From Rhodobacter sp. (GTDB lineage Bacteria > Pseudomonadota > Alphaproteobacteria > Rhodobacterales > Rhodobacteraceae): a DNA stretch of 32,131 bases. Each line of letters starts with the position of its first letter. The stretch's first letter is position 1. The stretch spans positions 1-32,131 of the forward strand of contig PNJK01000040.1 of assembly GCA_013821825.1 (NCBI GenBank), written 5' to 3'. Made by a program: the position numbers and the translations under genes. The notes under the pieces are model-generated. The model did no database searches, was not told the DNA's origin, and was given only the letters and a program-made list of their open reading frames with translations. Below are positions 1 through 9,481 of this stretch, one piece after another.

Positions 1-2412
1 ATCGAAGGTCGGGTCGTTCAGCTTTTCCTCGGGGATGCCAAGGGTTTTCTGGCAGAAGTCGGCGCCGAGGGTCCACTGGTTGAAGACGAACTTGATGTCG
101 AAGGCCGATGGCAGCGCGGATTCGATCTTCTCGATCTCGCGGGGGCCGAAGCCGTGGCCGATCAGCGAGGTGTGGTTGATCGCAGGGGCCTGGCCAAGCG
201 AGGCATGGCCGACGGCATGGGCGACGATCTCGGCGGCCTGGCTTGTCGAATAGCCCAGCTTTTCAAGCGCGGCCGGGACCGACTGGTTGATGATCTTGAA
301 GTAGCCACCGCCGGCCAGTTTCTTGAACTTGACCAGGGCGAAATCGGGTTCGATGCCGGTGGTGTCACAGTCCATCACCAGGCCGATCGTGCCGGTGGGC
401 GCGATCACGGTCGTCTGGGCGTTGCGGAAACCGTGGGCTTCGCCAAGGGCCAGCGCCTCGTCCCAAGCAGATTTCGCAAGGGCAACAAGGATTTGGTCGG
501 GGCAGTTAGCGTGGTCAAGGGCTACGGCCGGAACGTTCAGGCCCTCGTACTTGCCATTGGCATGGGCGGCGGCGCGGTGGTTGCGGATGACGCGCAGCAT
601 GTGGTCGCGGTTGCGCTGGTAGCCGGAGAACGGCCCCAGTTCCTTGGCCATTTCGGCCGAGGTGGCGTAGCTGACCCCGGTCATGACGGCGGTCAGGGCA
701 CCGCAAAGCGCGCGGCCTTCGTTGCTGTCATAGCCAAGGCCCATGTTCATCAGAAGGCCACCGATGTTGGCATAGCCAAGGCCGAGAGTCCGGAAATCGT
801 AGCTGCGCTGGGCAATCTCCTGGCTGGGGAACTGCGCCATCATCACCGAGATTTCAAGGGTGACGGTCCAGAGGCGGGTGGCGTGGACGTAAGCCTCGGC
901 GTCGAATTTGCCGTCATGGAAAAAGGTCAGCAGGTTCATCGACGCCAGATTGCAGGCGGTGTCGTCAAGGAACATGTATTCCGAGCAGGGGTTGGAGCCA
1001 CGGATCGCGCCGTCCTCGGGGCAGGTGTGCCAGGCGTTGACGGTGTCGTGGAACTGGATGCCGGGGTCGGCGCAGGCCCAGGCGGCGTGGCCGATCTGGT
1101 CCCAAAGCTCACGCGCGGAGACGGTTTTCGCGACCTTGCCGTCGGTGCGGCGGATAAGCTCCCACGGCTGGTCGTTCTTGACGGCGGTCAGGAAAGCGTC
1201 GGTGACACGGACCGAGTTGTTGGAATTCTGGCCGGAGACGGAGATGTAGGCCTCGCTGTCCCAGTCGGTGTCGTAGGTCGGGAATTCGATGCTCGTGAAG
1301 CCCTGGCGGGCGTATTGCAGGATGCGGTTGGTGTAGGTGTCGGGGATCATCGCCTTCTTCGCGGCCTTGATCGCGGCTTTCAGGGCAGGATTGGCGGCCG
1401 GGTCGGTGGCGCCTTCCATCGAGCCGTCAAACGCCTTGATCGCGGCGAAGATGTCGTTGAGGCGGAGTTCGTGAATCTTCGAGCCGGCAACGAGGGAGGC
1501 GACCTTCTGCTCCTCGATGACCTTCCAGTTGATGAACTGTTCGACGTCCGGGTGATCCACGTCGATGATCACCATCTTGGCCGCCCGGCGGGTGGTGCCG
1601 CCGGATTTGATCGCCCCTGCGGCACGGTCGCCGATCTTCAGGAAGCCCATCAGGCCCGAGGATTTCCCGCCGCCCGACAATTTCTCGCCTTCCCCCCGGA
1701 GCGAGGAGAAGTTGGTGCCGGTTCCCGAGCCGTATTTGAACAGACGCGCCTCGCGGACCCAGAGGTCCATGATGCCGCCGTCACCGACGAGATCGTCCTT
1801 GACCGACTGGATGAAGCAGGCATGCGGCTGGGGGTGTTCGTAAGCGCTGGCGGATTTGGTGAGTTGGCCCGTGGCGTGATCGACGTAGAAGTGACCCTGC
1901 GACGGGCCGTCGATGCCGTAGGCCCAGTGCAGGCCGGTGTTGAACCACTGCGGGCTGTTCGGCGCGGCCATCTGGCGGGCCAGCATGTAGCGCATTTCGT
2001 CATAGTAGGCCAAGGCATCGGCTTCGGTGGCGAAGTAGCCGCCCTTCCAGCCCCAATAGGCCCAAGCCCCCGCCAGACGGTCGAACACCTGCTTGGAAGA
2101 GGTTTCGCCGACCATCCGGTCGCCTTCTGGCAGCTTGGCCAGTGCATCCTGGTCTGGAACAGAGCGCCAGAGGAAGGAAGGAACGCCCTTTTCTTTCACA
2201 CGTTTCAGGACGGCCGGAACCCCGGCTTTGCGGAAGTATTTCTGTGCCAGAACGTCCGAGGCGACCTGGCTCCAGCCATCGGGCACTTCGACCGCTTCGT
2301 TGCGGAAGACGACCTTGCCGTCCGGATTACGAATTTCCGAGGTGGTGATGGAAAAAGCCATCGCCCCATAAGCGCCCGTTGTTTCGGTGGTAAACTTCCG
2401 CTCGATCTTCAT
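1..2412 (-). CDS. nrdJ: Vitamin B12-dependent (class II) ribonucleoside-diphosphate reductase, partial
   Basis: Reduces ribonucleotides to deoxyribonucleotides using adenosylcobalamin, so it works with or without oxygen. The reading frame is open to the left edge; 804 residues from the N-terminus are visible, and the C-terminal part is missing from the window (NrdJ proteins of this group usually run to about 1,200 residues). Visible family motifs are the active-site Cys in HACFIQ (C199), SGTGTNFSS, the NPCSEY motif (N474, C476, E478) that carries the catalytic radical/acid residues, and PTGTIGLVMDCDTTGIEPDF. The start is the ATG at 2412, with GGAG upstream; the protein begins MKIERKFTTE, which fits the family. 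An NrdR-box-like palindrome lies about 180 bp upstream. Identification is firm; only the 3' end is unseen. Confidence 0.96.
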   Translation of the reverse strand, partial: MKIERKFTTETTGAYGAMAFSITTSEIRNPDGKVVFRNEAVEVPDGWSQVASDVLAQKYFRKAGVPAVLKRVKEKGVPSFLWRSVPDQDALAKLPEGDRMVGETSSKQVFDRLAGAWAYWGWKGGYFATEADALAYYDEMRYMLARQMAAPNSPQWFNTGLHWAYGIDGPSQGHFYVDHATGQLTKSASAYEHPQPHACFIQSVKDDLVGDGGIMDLWVREARLFKYGSGTGTNFSSLRGEGEKLSGGGKSSGLMGFLKIGDRAAGAIKSGGTTRRAAKMVIIDVDHPDVEQFINWKVIEEQKVASLVAGSKIHELRLNDIFAAIKAFDGSMEGATDPAANPALKAAIKAAKKAMIPDTYTNRILQYARQGFTSIEFPTYDTDWDSEAYISVSGQNSNNSVRVTDAFLTAVKNDQPWELIRRTDGKVAKTVSARELWDQIGHAAWACADPGIQFHDTVNAWHTCPEDGAIRGSNPCSEYMFLDDTACNLASMNLLTFFHDGKFDAEAYVHATRLWTVTLEISVMMAQFPSQEIAQRSYDFRTLGLGYANIGGLLMNMGLGYDSNEGRALCGALTAVMTGVSYATSAEMAKELGPFSGYQRNRDHMLRVIRNHRAAAHANGKYEGLNVPAVALDHANCPDQILVALAKSAWDEALALGEAHGFRNAQTTVIAPTGTIGLVMDCDTTGIEPDFALVKFKKLAGGGYFKIINQSVPAALEKLGYSTSQAAEIVAHAVGHASLGQAPAINHTSLIGHGFGPREIEKIESALPSAFDIKFVFNQWTLGADFCQKTLGIPEEKLNDPTFD

Positions 2413-2541
2413 GCACCTGGCTCCCAGTTCTTTCGGCCCATTCAGGCCGTTCAATTATTAAGACTGGCGGGGCCGATCCGTCTGGTCGCAGCGCACAGGC
2501 AAAAGTGCATATGGCCAGTCGGACGCCCCGACCGGTGTGAC

Positions 2542-2558
2542 GCATCCGATTAGGATGC
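2542..2558 (-). other. Small inverted repeat in the nrdJ leader
   Basis: GCATCC and GGATGC, separated by 5 bases, form a 6-bp stem between the NrdR-like box and the nrdJ start. It would fall in the untranslated leader if transcription starts near the NrdR box. No B12-box or other cobalamin riboswitch core was recognised in the leader. The rest of the 2413-2882 gap shows no gene; open frames there have no recognisable family and poor start context. Confidence 0.25.
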
Positions 2559-2592
2559 ACTTTGATGTGGATCGTCTTGCCTGTCCGCCGCG

Positions 2593-2608
2593 ACACTAGA
2601 TTTAGTGG
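2593..2608 (-). promoter_or_regulatory. NrdR-box-like operator upstream of nrdJ
   Basis: The 16-bp site ACACTAGATTTAGTGG is close to the NrdR consensus (acaCwAtATaTwGtgt), with CTA and TAG arms symmetric about an AT centre. NrdR is the ATP/dATP-sensing repressor of ribonucleotide reductase genes in most bacteria. Boxes normally occur in pairs about three helical turns apart; I see only weak candidates for a partner, so this is a strong single site. A possible -35 element (TTGATA) lies just upstream in the nrdJ direction, which would put the box over the -10 region. Confidence 0.6.
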
Positions 2609-2882
2609 TGTCCCTCGCCGCTGTATCAAATTGTCGTAATCCCGTCCCCTAATCAACGACAAAATTTCATCTTTGGGCAAATTTTGCGGCTTGACGGTTC
2701 GCAGGACACAAGATGCGGATTTCCTCTCCCGGCGCGCGGGCTTGTGGACAGGTCTGGGGACAGACTTCGAGCAGTTTGTGAAGAGAGGCAGATTTGCAAG
2801 CGTCCCGGCCTGTTTGAGGGTCGGGACTGGCAGGGCGGCTTCGGCGGCAGCGGGGCCGGGATGCGATTCCCCCGGGGCGCGC

Positions 2883-3773
2883 CTATGCCCGCGGAGCCGT
2901 CGGCCGGTTGATCAGCACAATTCCCGCCGCGACCAGAATCGCCGCCCCGAGAATCGGCCAAGTGACGGATTCGCCAAAGATTACCGCCCCAAGACCAAGC
3001 GCAAGGATCGGTGTAAGGAACGAAAACGACGCCACCGTCGAGGCCGGATAGACCGACATCAGCCAAAGCCAGGCGATGAAACCGCCCGCGACCACGACCG
3101 AGGACTGGAAGACCAGCAGGGCCAGATGTACCGGTTGCAGATCGCGGACCAACGGTCCGAAAAAAGGGGCCGCCAGCAGAAGAAGCGGACCCGAGACCAG
3201 GACCATCCAGAAAAGCTGAAGCTCTGGCCCCTCGGCCCGCATCTCCGGGCGGCGGGCGATGAAAGCGGTGGCGGCCCAGCCAAGCGCGCCGCCAAGGGCG
3301 AAGATATCGCCCGCCAGGCTGCCTTCTCCAGACTGGCTGCCGGTCAGGATTGCCCAGGCTGTCCCGGCGAAGGCCAGGCAAAGGCCCAGTGCACGCAGCG
3401 GAGTGATCCGTTCCCCAAGGCCAAAATGCGCCATGATCGCGAACCAGACCGGCATGGAATAGAAGATGACCGAGGTGCGCCCGACCGTGGTCAGATCAAG
3501 TGCCAGGAACAGGCACAGGAACTCGGCCGCAAAAAGCGTGCCCATCAGAAGTCCGGGACCAATAACCACTGGGTTCAGTCGCGGGGGGCGACCGCGCAGG
3601 TAAAGCCAGCCCCAGACGAAGACCACGGCCAGCACCGACCGCAGACCCGCAAGGAACACCGGTTGCAGGCCCTGGGTCACCAACTTGACGATGATCTGGT
3701 TGAAGGCGAGCAGCAGCGTCACGCCCAGAAGCACACTGCCTCCGAAGGCGTCAAGCCGGTCCTTGCGGTTCAT
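2883..3773 (-). CDS. EamA/DMT-superfamily permease
   Basis: An inner-membrane protein of 296 residues with about ten hydrophobic segments arranged as two repeated EamA halves, the standard drug/metabolite transporter architecture. The substrate cannot be read from the sequence. Family-like features include FNQIIVKLVTQGLQP in the first helix region, the TTVGRTSVIFYSMPVW stretch at the end of the first half, and the LTPILALGLGAVIFGE motif near the C-terminus. I chose the ATG at 3773 (MNRKDRLDAFGG) over an upstream in-frame start 17 codons earlier, because the added residues are hydrophilic and unlike the family. It is divergent from another EamA permease, with 93 bp between the starts. Confidence 0.9.
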   Translation of the reverse strand: MNRKDRLDAFGGSVLLGVTLLLAFNQIIVKLVTQGLQPVFLAGLRSVLAVVFVWGWLYLRGRPPRLNPVVIGPGLLMGTLFAAEFLCLFLALDLTTVGRTSVIFYSMPVWFAIMAHFGLGERITPLRALGLCLAFAGTAWAILTGSQSGEGSLAGDIFALGGALGWAATAFIARRPEMRAEGPELQLFWMVLVSGPLLLLAAPFFGPLVRDLQPVHLALLVFQSSVVVAGGFIAWLWLMSVYPASTVASFSFLTPILALGLGAVIFGESVTWPILGAAILVAAGIVLINRPTAPRA

Positions 3774-3866
3774 GCGGTCCCCCGTTCCTTGTCGCGTTGT
3801 GCATGCGCCGCCGATCAAGGGCAAGGCGAACCTTTTCCTGCCCGACCATTCCCCCTAGAAGGCCTC

Positions 3867-4763
3867 ATGATCCGTAACGAACACCGTAGCGACAACCTGA
3901 CCGGCATCTTTTTGATGCTGGCGTCGATGGCGCTGTTCGCGGTCGAGGACCTCTTTCTGAAATGGGCGGCCGCCGGGCTTCCGCTCGGTCAGATCGTGCT
4001 GGTCTCGGGCGCCCTCGGGGCTCCGGTGTTTTTCGTCCTGGCCTGGAGGTCCGGTCGGGGAATCCTTGTGAAGGACGCACTTCATCCCGCTGTGATTGCC
4101 CGCAATATCGGCGAAATGGTCGGCACTGCCAGCTTCATCGCTGCGCTGGCGATCGTCCCATTGGGCACGGTGGCGGCGGTCCTCCAGGCGATGCCCTTGG
4201 CTGTTACGATAGGAGCCAGTCTGGTCTATCGCGAAAGGGTCGGATGGCGGCGCTGGACAGCGATTGCAGCGGGCTTTCTTGGGGTCCTTCTGGTGATCCA
4301 GCCTGGGGCTGCGGGGTTCAGGATCGAAGCGCTTCTGGTTCTTGTGACGGTCGCGGGCATGAGCCTGCGCGATCTTGCCGCGCGTGCCATTCCGGCGCGG
4401 GTGACAACGGCGCAGGTTTCGGCCTGGGGGTTGATGGCGGTGTCGGTCCTGGGGGCCGGGATGCTGGGTGTGACGGGCGGCGCGCGGGCCGCCACAACGG
4501 GCGAGGCGCTGCTTCTGCTTGGTGCGGTGGTCTTCGGCACGGCGGGCTACTGGGCGGTAACTGCGGCATCGCGGGCGGGCGAGGTCGCGGTTGTCTCGCC
4601 GTTCCGCTACTCCCGCCTGGTCTTTTCGATGGGCCTGGGGGTGATCTTCCTGGCCGAACGGCCGGATGCGCTGACGCTTCTGGGCGCGGCGCTGATCGTC
4701 ACCTCGGGGCTTTATGCTTTCGCGCGCGAGCGGGCGCTGAAACGCGCTTCCCATGCTGGGTAA
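3867..4763 (+). CDS. EamA/DMT-superfamily permease
   Basis: A 298-residue, ten-helix EamA-type membrane transporter, only distantly similar to its divergent neighbour. The first helix carries LTGIFLMLASMALFAVEDLFLKWA, and the first half ends with the ALAIVPLGTVAAVLQAMPLAV stretch that resembles riboflavin- or metabolite-exporting EamA proteins. The substrate is unknown. The start is the ATG at 3867 with AGAAGG placed about 5 bases upstream; the frame stays open further upstream but without transporter-like sequence. The stop lies 52 bp before eno on the same strand with no clear terminator, so some read-through into eno is possible. Confidence 0.88.
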   Translation: MIRNEHRSDNLTGIFLMLASMALFAVEDLFLKWAAAGLPLGQIVLVSGALGAPVFFVLAWRSGRGILVKDALHPAVIARNIGEMVGTASFIAALAIVPLGTVAAVLQAMPLAVTIGASLVYRERVGWRRWTAIAAGFLGVLLVIQPGAAGFRIEALLVLVTVAGMSLRDLAARAIPARVTTAQVSAWGLMAVSVLGAGMLGVTGGARAATTGEALLLLGAVVFGTAGYWAVTAASRAGEVAVVSPFRYSRLVFSMGLGVIFLAERPDALTLLGAALIVTSGLYAFARERALKRASHAG

Positions 4764-4785
4764 GCCGGGGTAAACGGGCCCCTGA

Positions 4786-6093
<1,308 letters not shown>

Positions 6094-6147
6094 GATCGGC
6101 CGCCGGAGGTCTTGCAGCCTCCGGTCCCGTCGCCCTGAAGAAACTGG

Positions 6148-6176
6148 CGGGCACCTGCGGGTGCCCGTTTGCTTTT
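6148..6176 (+). terminator. Intrinsic terminator of eno
   Basis: An 8-bp GC-rich stem (CGGGCACC with GGTGCCCG, 4-base loop) is followed directly by TTTGCTTTT. A second, weaker hairpin (CCGGAGG/CCTCCGG, 6103-6124) precedes it without a T-tract. The terminator lies 10 bases before the preferred rluE start, so rluE either has its own start signals inside this stretch or depends on read-through. Confidence 0.85.
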
Positions 6177-6186
6177 GGTGCGGGTC

Positions 6187-6732
6187 ATGGCAGCAAGGGG
6201 CATGCTGATCCTGTTGAACAAACCCTATGACGTGCTTTGCCAGTTCACCGACGGTGACGGGCGCCAGACGCTTGCGGATTTCGTTCCGGTGAAGGGCGTC
6301 TATCCGGCGGGGCGGCTGGACCGCGACAGCGAGGGGCTGGTCGTGCTGACCGATGACGGCAAGCTGCAGGCGCGGATTGCGGACCCGAGGCACAAGCTGG
6401 AAAAGGTCTATCTGGCGCAGGTCGAGGGGGTTGTGACCGCTGACGCGCTGGTGCGGTTGCGGTCCGGAGTGGTGCTGAACGATGGCCCCGCCCTGCCGGC
6501 CAAGGCGCAGGCGGTGTCCGAGCCTGATTGGCTGTGGCCCCGGGAGCCGCCGATCCGGCTGCGCAAGACCGTGCCGGACGGCTGGATCGAGATTACCCTG
6601 CGCGAGGGGCGGAACCGGCAGGTGCGGCGGATGTGCGCGGCGGTGGGCCTCCCCTGCCTGCGGCTGATCCGCTGGCAGGTGGGCGACTGGACGCTGGACG
6701 GGTTGTCGCCGGGCGAATGGAGGCAGGCATGA
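6187..6732 (+). CDS. rluE: 23S rRNA pseudouridine synthase RluE
   Basis: A 181-residue RsuA/RluB/E/F-family pseudouridine synthase, matching RluE, which modifies one uridine in helix 89 of 23S rRNA (U2457 in E. coli). The catalytic aspartate is D45 in [11 protein letters not shown]. Other diagnostic blocks are [12 protein letters not shown] near the N-terminus, [21 protein letters not shown] and [10 protein letters not shown]. It lacks the S4 domain of RsuA, as RluE proteins do. Start choice is uncertain: ATG 6187 is preferred, ATG 6202 is possible, and a TTG at 6169 would sit inside the eno terminator. The stop overlaps the ATG of the broken cupin gene (ATGA). Confidence 0.92.
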   Translation: MAARGMLILLNKPYDVLCQFTDGDGRQTLADFVPVKGVYPAGRLDRDSEGLVVLTDDGKLQARIADPRHKLEKVYLAQVEGVVTADALVRLRSGVVLNDGPALPAKAQAVSEPDWLWPREPPIRLRKTVPDGWIEITLREGRNRQVRRMCAAVGLPCLRLIRWQVGDWTLDGLSPGEWRQA

Positions 6733-7161
6733 GCGCCGGAGACATCACACGAAAGCCGCAGACTTCTGCCGCATTTCGAGCGAGGCCGGTATCGGCAGAC
6801 ATGGGTGGGACCAGAGGTCCAGGGTCGGGCCAGAGGGACCGCTATCCTGTTCCAGTTGCGCGCATGCGAGCGCAGCCACCGGCACCGGCACCGGCACCGG
6901 GTCGATGCCGACGAGATCTGGCTGTGGCAAGCGGGGGCTCCCCTGGTGCTGTCGATGGGCGAGGTCCGGGCGCGCGAGCAACGGCTGGGGCCAGATGTGC
7001 TGGGCGACGAGGTCGTGCAGGCCGCGGTCCCGGCCGGATGCCGGCAGGCAATACGGTCGATTGGCCAGTGGATACGGGTGTCGAGCACCGCAACCCCGGG
7101 ATCCCGCATCGAGGGGTCCGAACTGGCACCTCCGGGCTGGGAGCAGCCCTTCCAGACGTGA
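6729..7161 (+). pseudogene. DUF985/cupin_5 family gene, frameshifted
   Basis: The ATG overlaps the rluE stop. The first 11 codons ([11 protein letters not shown]) match a DUF985 start, but the rest of the family sequence continues one frame over from about 6763: LLPHFERGRYRQTW, then GTAILFQL, VDADEIWLWQAGAPL, and the family's usual ending ELAPPGWE. One extra base near 6752-6762 explains the break. The usual SHWHRVDADEIW segment is replaced by SH followed by a (CACCGG)4 tract encoding HRHRHRHR, so the beta-barrel is also distorted. A GTG at 6805 could start a truncated product, but that would lack the first strand and the YRQTW motif. Either a recent pseudogene or a sequence error; family assignment is by remembered pattern. 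Confidence 0.75.
6877..6900 (+). repeat. (CACCGG)4 hexanucleotide repeat
   Basis: Four perfect tandem copies of CACCGG inside the frameshifted DUF985 gene, read as four His-Arg pairs. The family normally has a single HR at this place, so the tract adds two units. This looks like slippage expansion. Confidence 0.9.
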
Positions 7162-7387
7162 CGGAAGTGAGTGGCTTTCGCTTCCGTTCCGGTCTGGAGG
7201 GCTATGCGCTCTTGTCGTTGCGCCGCTGTTGGCTTTGGCGCGCCGCTCCTGAGATTTGGTGCGGAGAGTGCGTGCAGAAGCCTCCGGCGTCAGTATTGCA
7301 GGAAGGCGCTGACCGGGGCGCGGGGGGCATTGTAAGGGGCACAAGATTGCCGTGGTCCGGGCGGCGCGGTTTCGTTAGGGCAAGGGG
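7162..7387 (+). other. Intergenic region before rarD
   Basis: There is no gene here. An imperfect inverted repeat spans 7152-7197 (CCAGAC/GTCTGG outside, CGGAAG/CTTCCG inside, 13-base loop). It overlaps the end of the broken cupin gene and could be a weak terminator, but it has no T-tract. The remainder presumably holds the rarD promoter; I see no confident -35/-10 pair. Confidence 0.4.
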
Positions 7388-8332
7388 ATGAACGAGAACC
7401 CTTCCCTGCCCCGCCCGGTCTTGCCGACCCCGGAAATGAATGGCGACAGCCGGTCCGGGTTTCTGTTCGCGCTGACCGCGTACCTGCTGTGGGGCTTTCT
7501 GCCGATCTACATGAAGGCACTGGCGCATGTTCCGCCGGTCGAAGTGATCGCGCATCGGGTGTTCTGGTCGGTGCCGGTGGCGCTGGCGGTGCTGTGGGTC
7601 TTGCGGCGGACAGGGGATCTGCGGGCTGCTTTCCGTTCGCCCCGGGTGCTGGCGATGGGCGCGGTGACGGCGGCGCTAATCTCGGTCAACTGGGGGATAT
7701 ATGTCTGGGCCATCGGGTCCGGGCGAGCGCTGGATGCGGCGCTGGGCTATTACATCAACCCGCTTTTCTCGATCTTTCTGGGCGCCGTCTTGTTGCGCGA
7801 ACGGATGGGGCGGGTGCAGGCGGCGGCGATAGCGCTGGCCGTGGTGGCGGTCGGGGTGCTTACCTGGGAGTCCGGAAAGTTGCCGATGGTGGCATTGGCA
7901 CTGACGCTGACCTGGGGGTTTTACGCCTTTTTCAAGAAATGGCTGCCAATCGGGCCGAACCAGGGCTTTGCGCTTGAAGTGTTGATTCTACTGCCGCCAG
8001 CGCTGGTCTATATCGTCTGGCTTTGGGCCGGCGGGACCGGAAATTTCCTGCAGGGCGCGGGCTGGGACGATGCGCTGCTGATCGGCACCGGGCTGGTGAC
8101 GGCGGGACCTTTGATGATCTATGCCAACGGGGCAAAGCGGCTCACGCTGTCGACCATCGCGATCATGCAATACATCGCGCCGACGATGATCTTCCTGACG
8201 GCGGTTTTCGTCTTCAACGAACCGTTCAGCCAGACCAAGCTTTTCGCCTTTTCACTGATCTGGGCGGCGCTGGTCCTGTATTCGCTGCCCATCCTGGCGG
8301 CGCGGGTCCGGGCGCGGGCTCAGGCCGGCTGA
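7388..8332 (+). CDS. rarD: RarD-type EamA permease
   Basis: A 314-residue inner-membrane protein with ten predicted helices, of the RarD branch of the EamA superfamily. Branch-typical stretches are [55 protein letters not shown] and the late [11 protein letters not shown]. The transported compound is unknown despite the name (chloramphenicol sensitivity in older literature). The ATG at 7388 has TTAGGG about 7 bases upstream; an internal Met at codon 17 is an alternative, since the first 20 residues are not hydrophobic. The 3' end overlaps the convergent anmK by 13 bp. Confidence 0.92.
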   Translation: MNENPSLPRPVLPTPEMNGDSRSGFLFALTAYLLWGFLPIYMKALAHVPPVEVIAHRVFWSVPVALAVLWVLRRTGDLRAAFRSPRVLAMGAVTAALISVNWGIYVWAIGSGRALDAALGYYINPLFSIFLGAVLLRERMGRVQAAAIALAVVAVGVLTWESGKLPMVALALTLTWGFYAFFKKWLPIGPNQGFALEVLILLPPALVYIVWLWAGGTGNFLQGAGWDDALLIGTGLVTAGPLMIYANGAKRLTLSTIAIMQYIAPTMIFLTAVFVFNEPFSQTKLFAFSLIWAALVLYSLPILAARVRARAQAG

Positions 8333-9426
8333 TCCGGTCGGCTGATCTGGCCGCCGCCGACCAGGGTCGGAACCCCGGTTGTGGCCGGGCCAGAAGTCGC
8401 AAGCTTGCGGATCACGCGGACGGCAAGAAAGGCGAAGGCCTGGGCCTCCAGCATGTCGCCGTCAAGACCGACCGCCTCTACCGGGTCGATGGGGACGGGG
8501 ATCCGGCGGCGCAGTTCGGCCATCATGACGGGGTTCAACCTGCCGCCCCCGGTGACCAGGATGCGCGTGACGGGCGCCGGGAAATGGATCTGGGAAGCGG
8601 CGACGGACGCGGCGGCGACGGCGGTCAGCGTGGCCGCTGCATCGGCGTCCGACAGCATGTCGAGATGGTCGATGAGGCTTGCGAAGTCGTCGCGGTCCAG
8701 CGATTTCGGGGGTGCGAGGTCGAACCAGGGGTCGGTCAGGACCTTGGCGACGAAGTCCTCGTCAACTTCGCCCGTCGCGGCAATGGCGCCGCCTTCGTCG
8801 TGGGACAGGCCCAGGCGCTGACGCATGAGGTCGTTCAGGGGAGCATTGGCCGGGCCGGTGTCGAAGGCGAAAAGCGCGCCGGGGGCTTCGGGACCCTGGG
8901 CCTGCGGGTTGACCCAGGTAATGTTCCCGACTCCACCCAGGTTCAGGATGGCGAGAGGTTCGGTCGCACCGATGTAGCGGGCGCAGGCAAAGTGGAAGAA
9001 GGGAGCAAGAGGCGCGCCCTGCCCGCCCATCGTGACATCGCAGGACCGGAAATCCCAAACCGTCTCCAGGTCGAGGACCTGGGCGAGAATCGCACCGTTG
9101 CCACATTGGTGGGTGCCCCGCCCGGCGGGATCATGCGCCAGCGTCTGGCCGTGAAAGCCCAGAACCTCGGCGCCGGTGAAGCGCGACAAGACCTCGGCAT
9201 GGGCGGTTTCGACGACTTCGGCGGCGGCGGCAACGGCGGGGTCGCCGGGCCACTGACCAAGCGCGGCGCGGATCACATCTTGCTCGTCCGGCGCATAGGG
9301 GCGGTAGGCCGAGGGGCCGAACCCCTCGATCGTCAGACCGTCGGTCTTGACCATTGCGGCGTCCACCCCGTCAAGGGATGTGCCTGACATGGCACCCAGC
9401 GCCCAGAGTGGACCATCCTTCCGCAT
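8320..9426 (-). CDS. anmK: Anhydro-N-acetylmuramic acid kinase
   Basis: Cytosolic enzyme of peptidoglycan recycling that hydrolyses and phosphorylates 1,6-anhydro-MurNAc to MurNAc-6-phosphate. At 368 residues it is full length. Motifs are [16 protein letters not shown] (ATP-binding start), [36 protein letters not shown] and the C-terminal [11 protein letters not shown]. The first Ala of TGPANAP is Gly in most relatives. I chose the ATG at 9426, which has AAGGGA about 2 bases upstream; a TTG seven codons earlier is less likely. Divergent from tyrS, with 55 bp between starts. Its partner MurQ is not in the window. Confidence 0.94.
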   Translation of the reverse strand: MRKDGPLWALGAMSGTSLDGVDAAMVKTDGLTIEGFGPSAYRPYAPDEQDVIRAALGQWPGDPAVAAAAEVVETAHAEVLSRFTGAEVLGFHGQTLAHDPAGRGTHQCGNGAILAQVLDLETVWDFRSCDVTMGGQGAPLAPFFHFACARYIGATEPLAILNLGGVGNITWVNPQAQGPEAPGALFAFDTGPANAPLNDLMRQRLGLSHDEGGAIAATGEVDEDFVAKVLTDPWFDLAPPKSLDRDDFASLIDHLDMLSDADAAATLTAVAAASVAASQIHFPAPVTRILVTGGGRLNPVMMAELRRRIPVPIDPVEAVGLDGDMLEAQAFAFLAVRVIRKLATSGPATTGVPTLVGGGQISRPDQPA

Positions 9427-9481
9427 CTTCCCTTGCGTCCCTGGCAAAGCTATACCGCGCCCATCCTAGACCGAGGCGGCC

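Noticed and set aside
154-2553. A 799-residue plus-strand open frame
   Set aside because: It is antisense to nrdJ, whose motifs are complete on the minus strand; long antisense frames are common in high-GC DNA, and this translation matches no family.
2413-2660. Cobalamin riboswitch in the nrdJ leader
   Set aside because: I looked for the B12-box core and supporting stems and saw neither; only a small inverted repeat and the NrdR-like site are present.
2673-3866. Long in-frame extension upstream of the plus-strand permease
   Set aside because: The extension is highly charged, antisense to the divergent permease, and lacks family features; the ATG at 3867 has a ribosome site and begins the transporter pattern.
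8023-9387. A 454-residue plus-strand frame
   Set aside because: It is out of frame with rarD and antisense to anmK, both of which are well supported by motifs.
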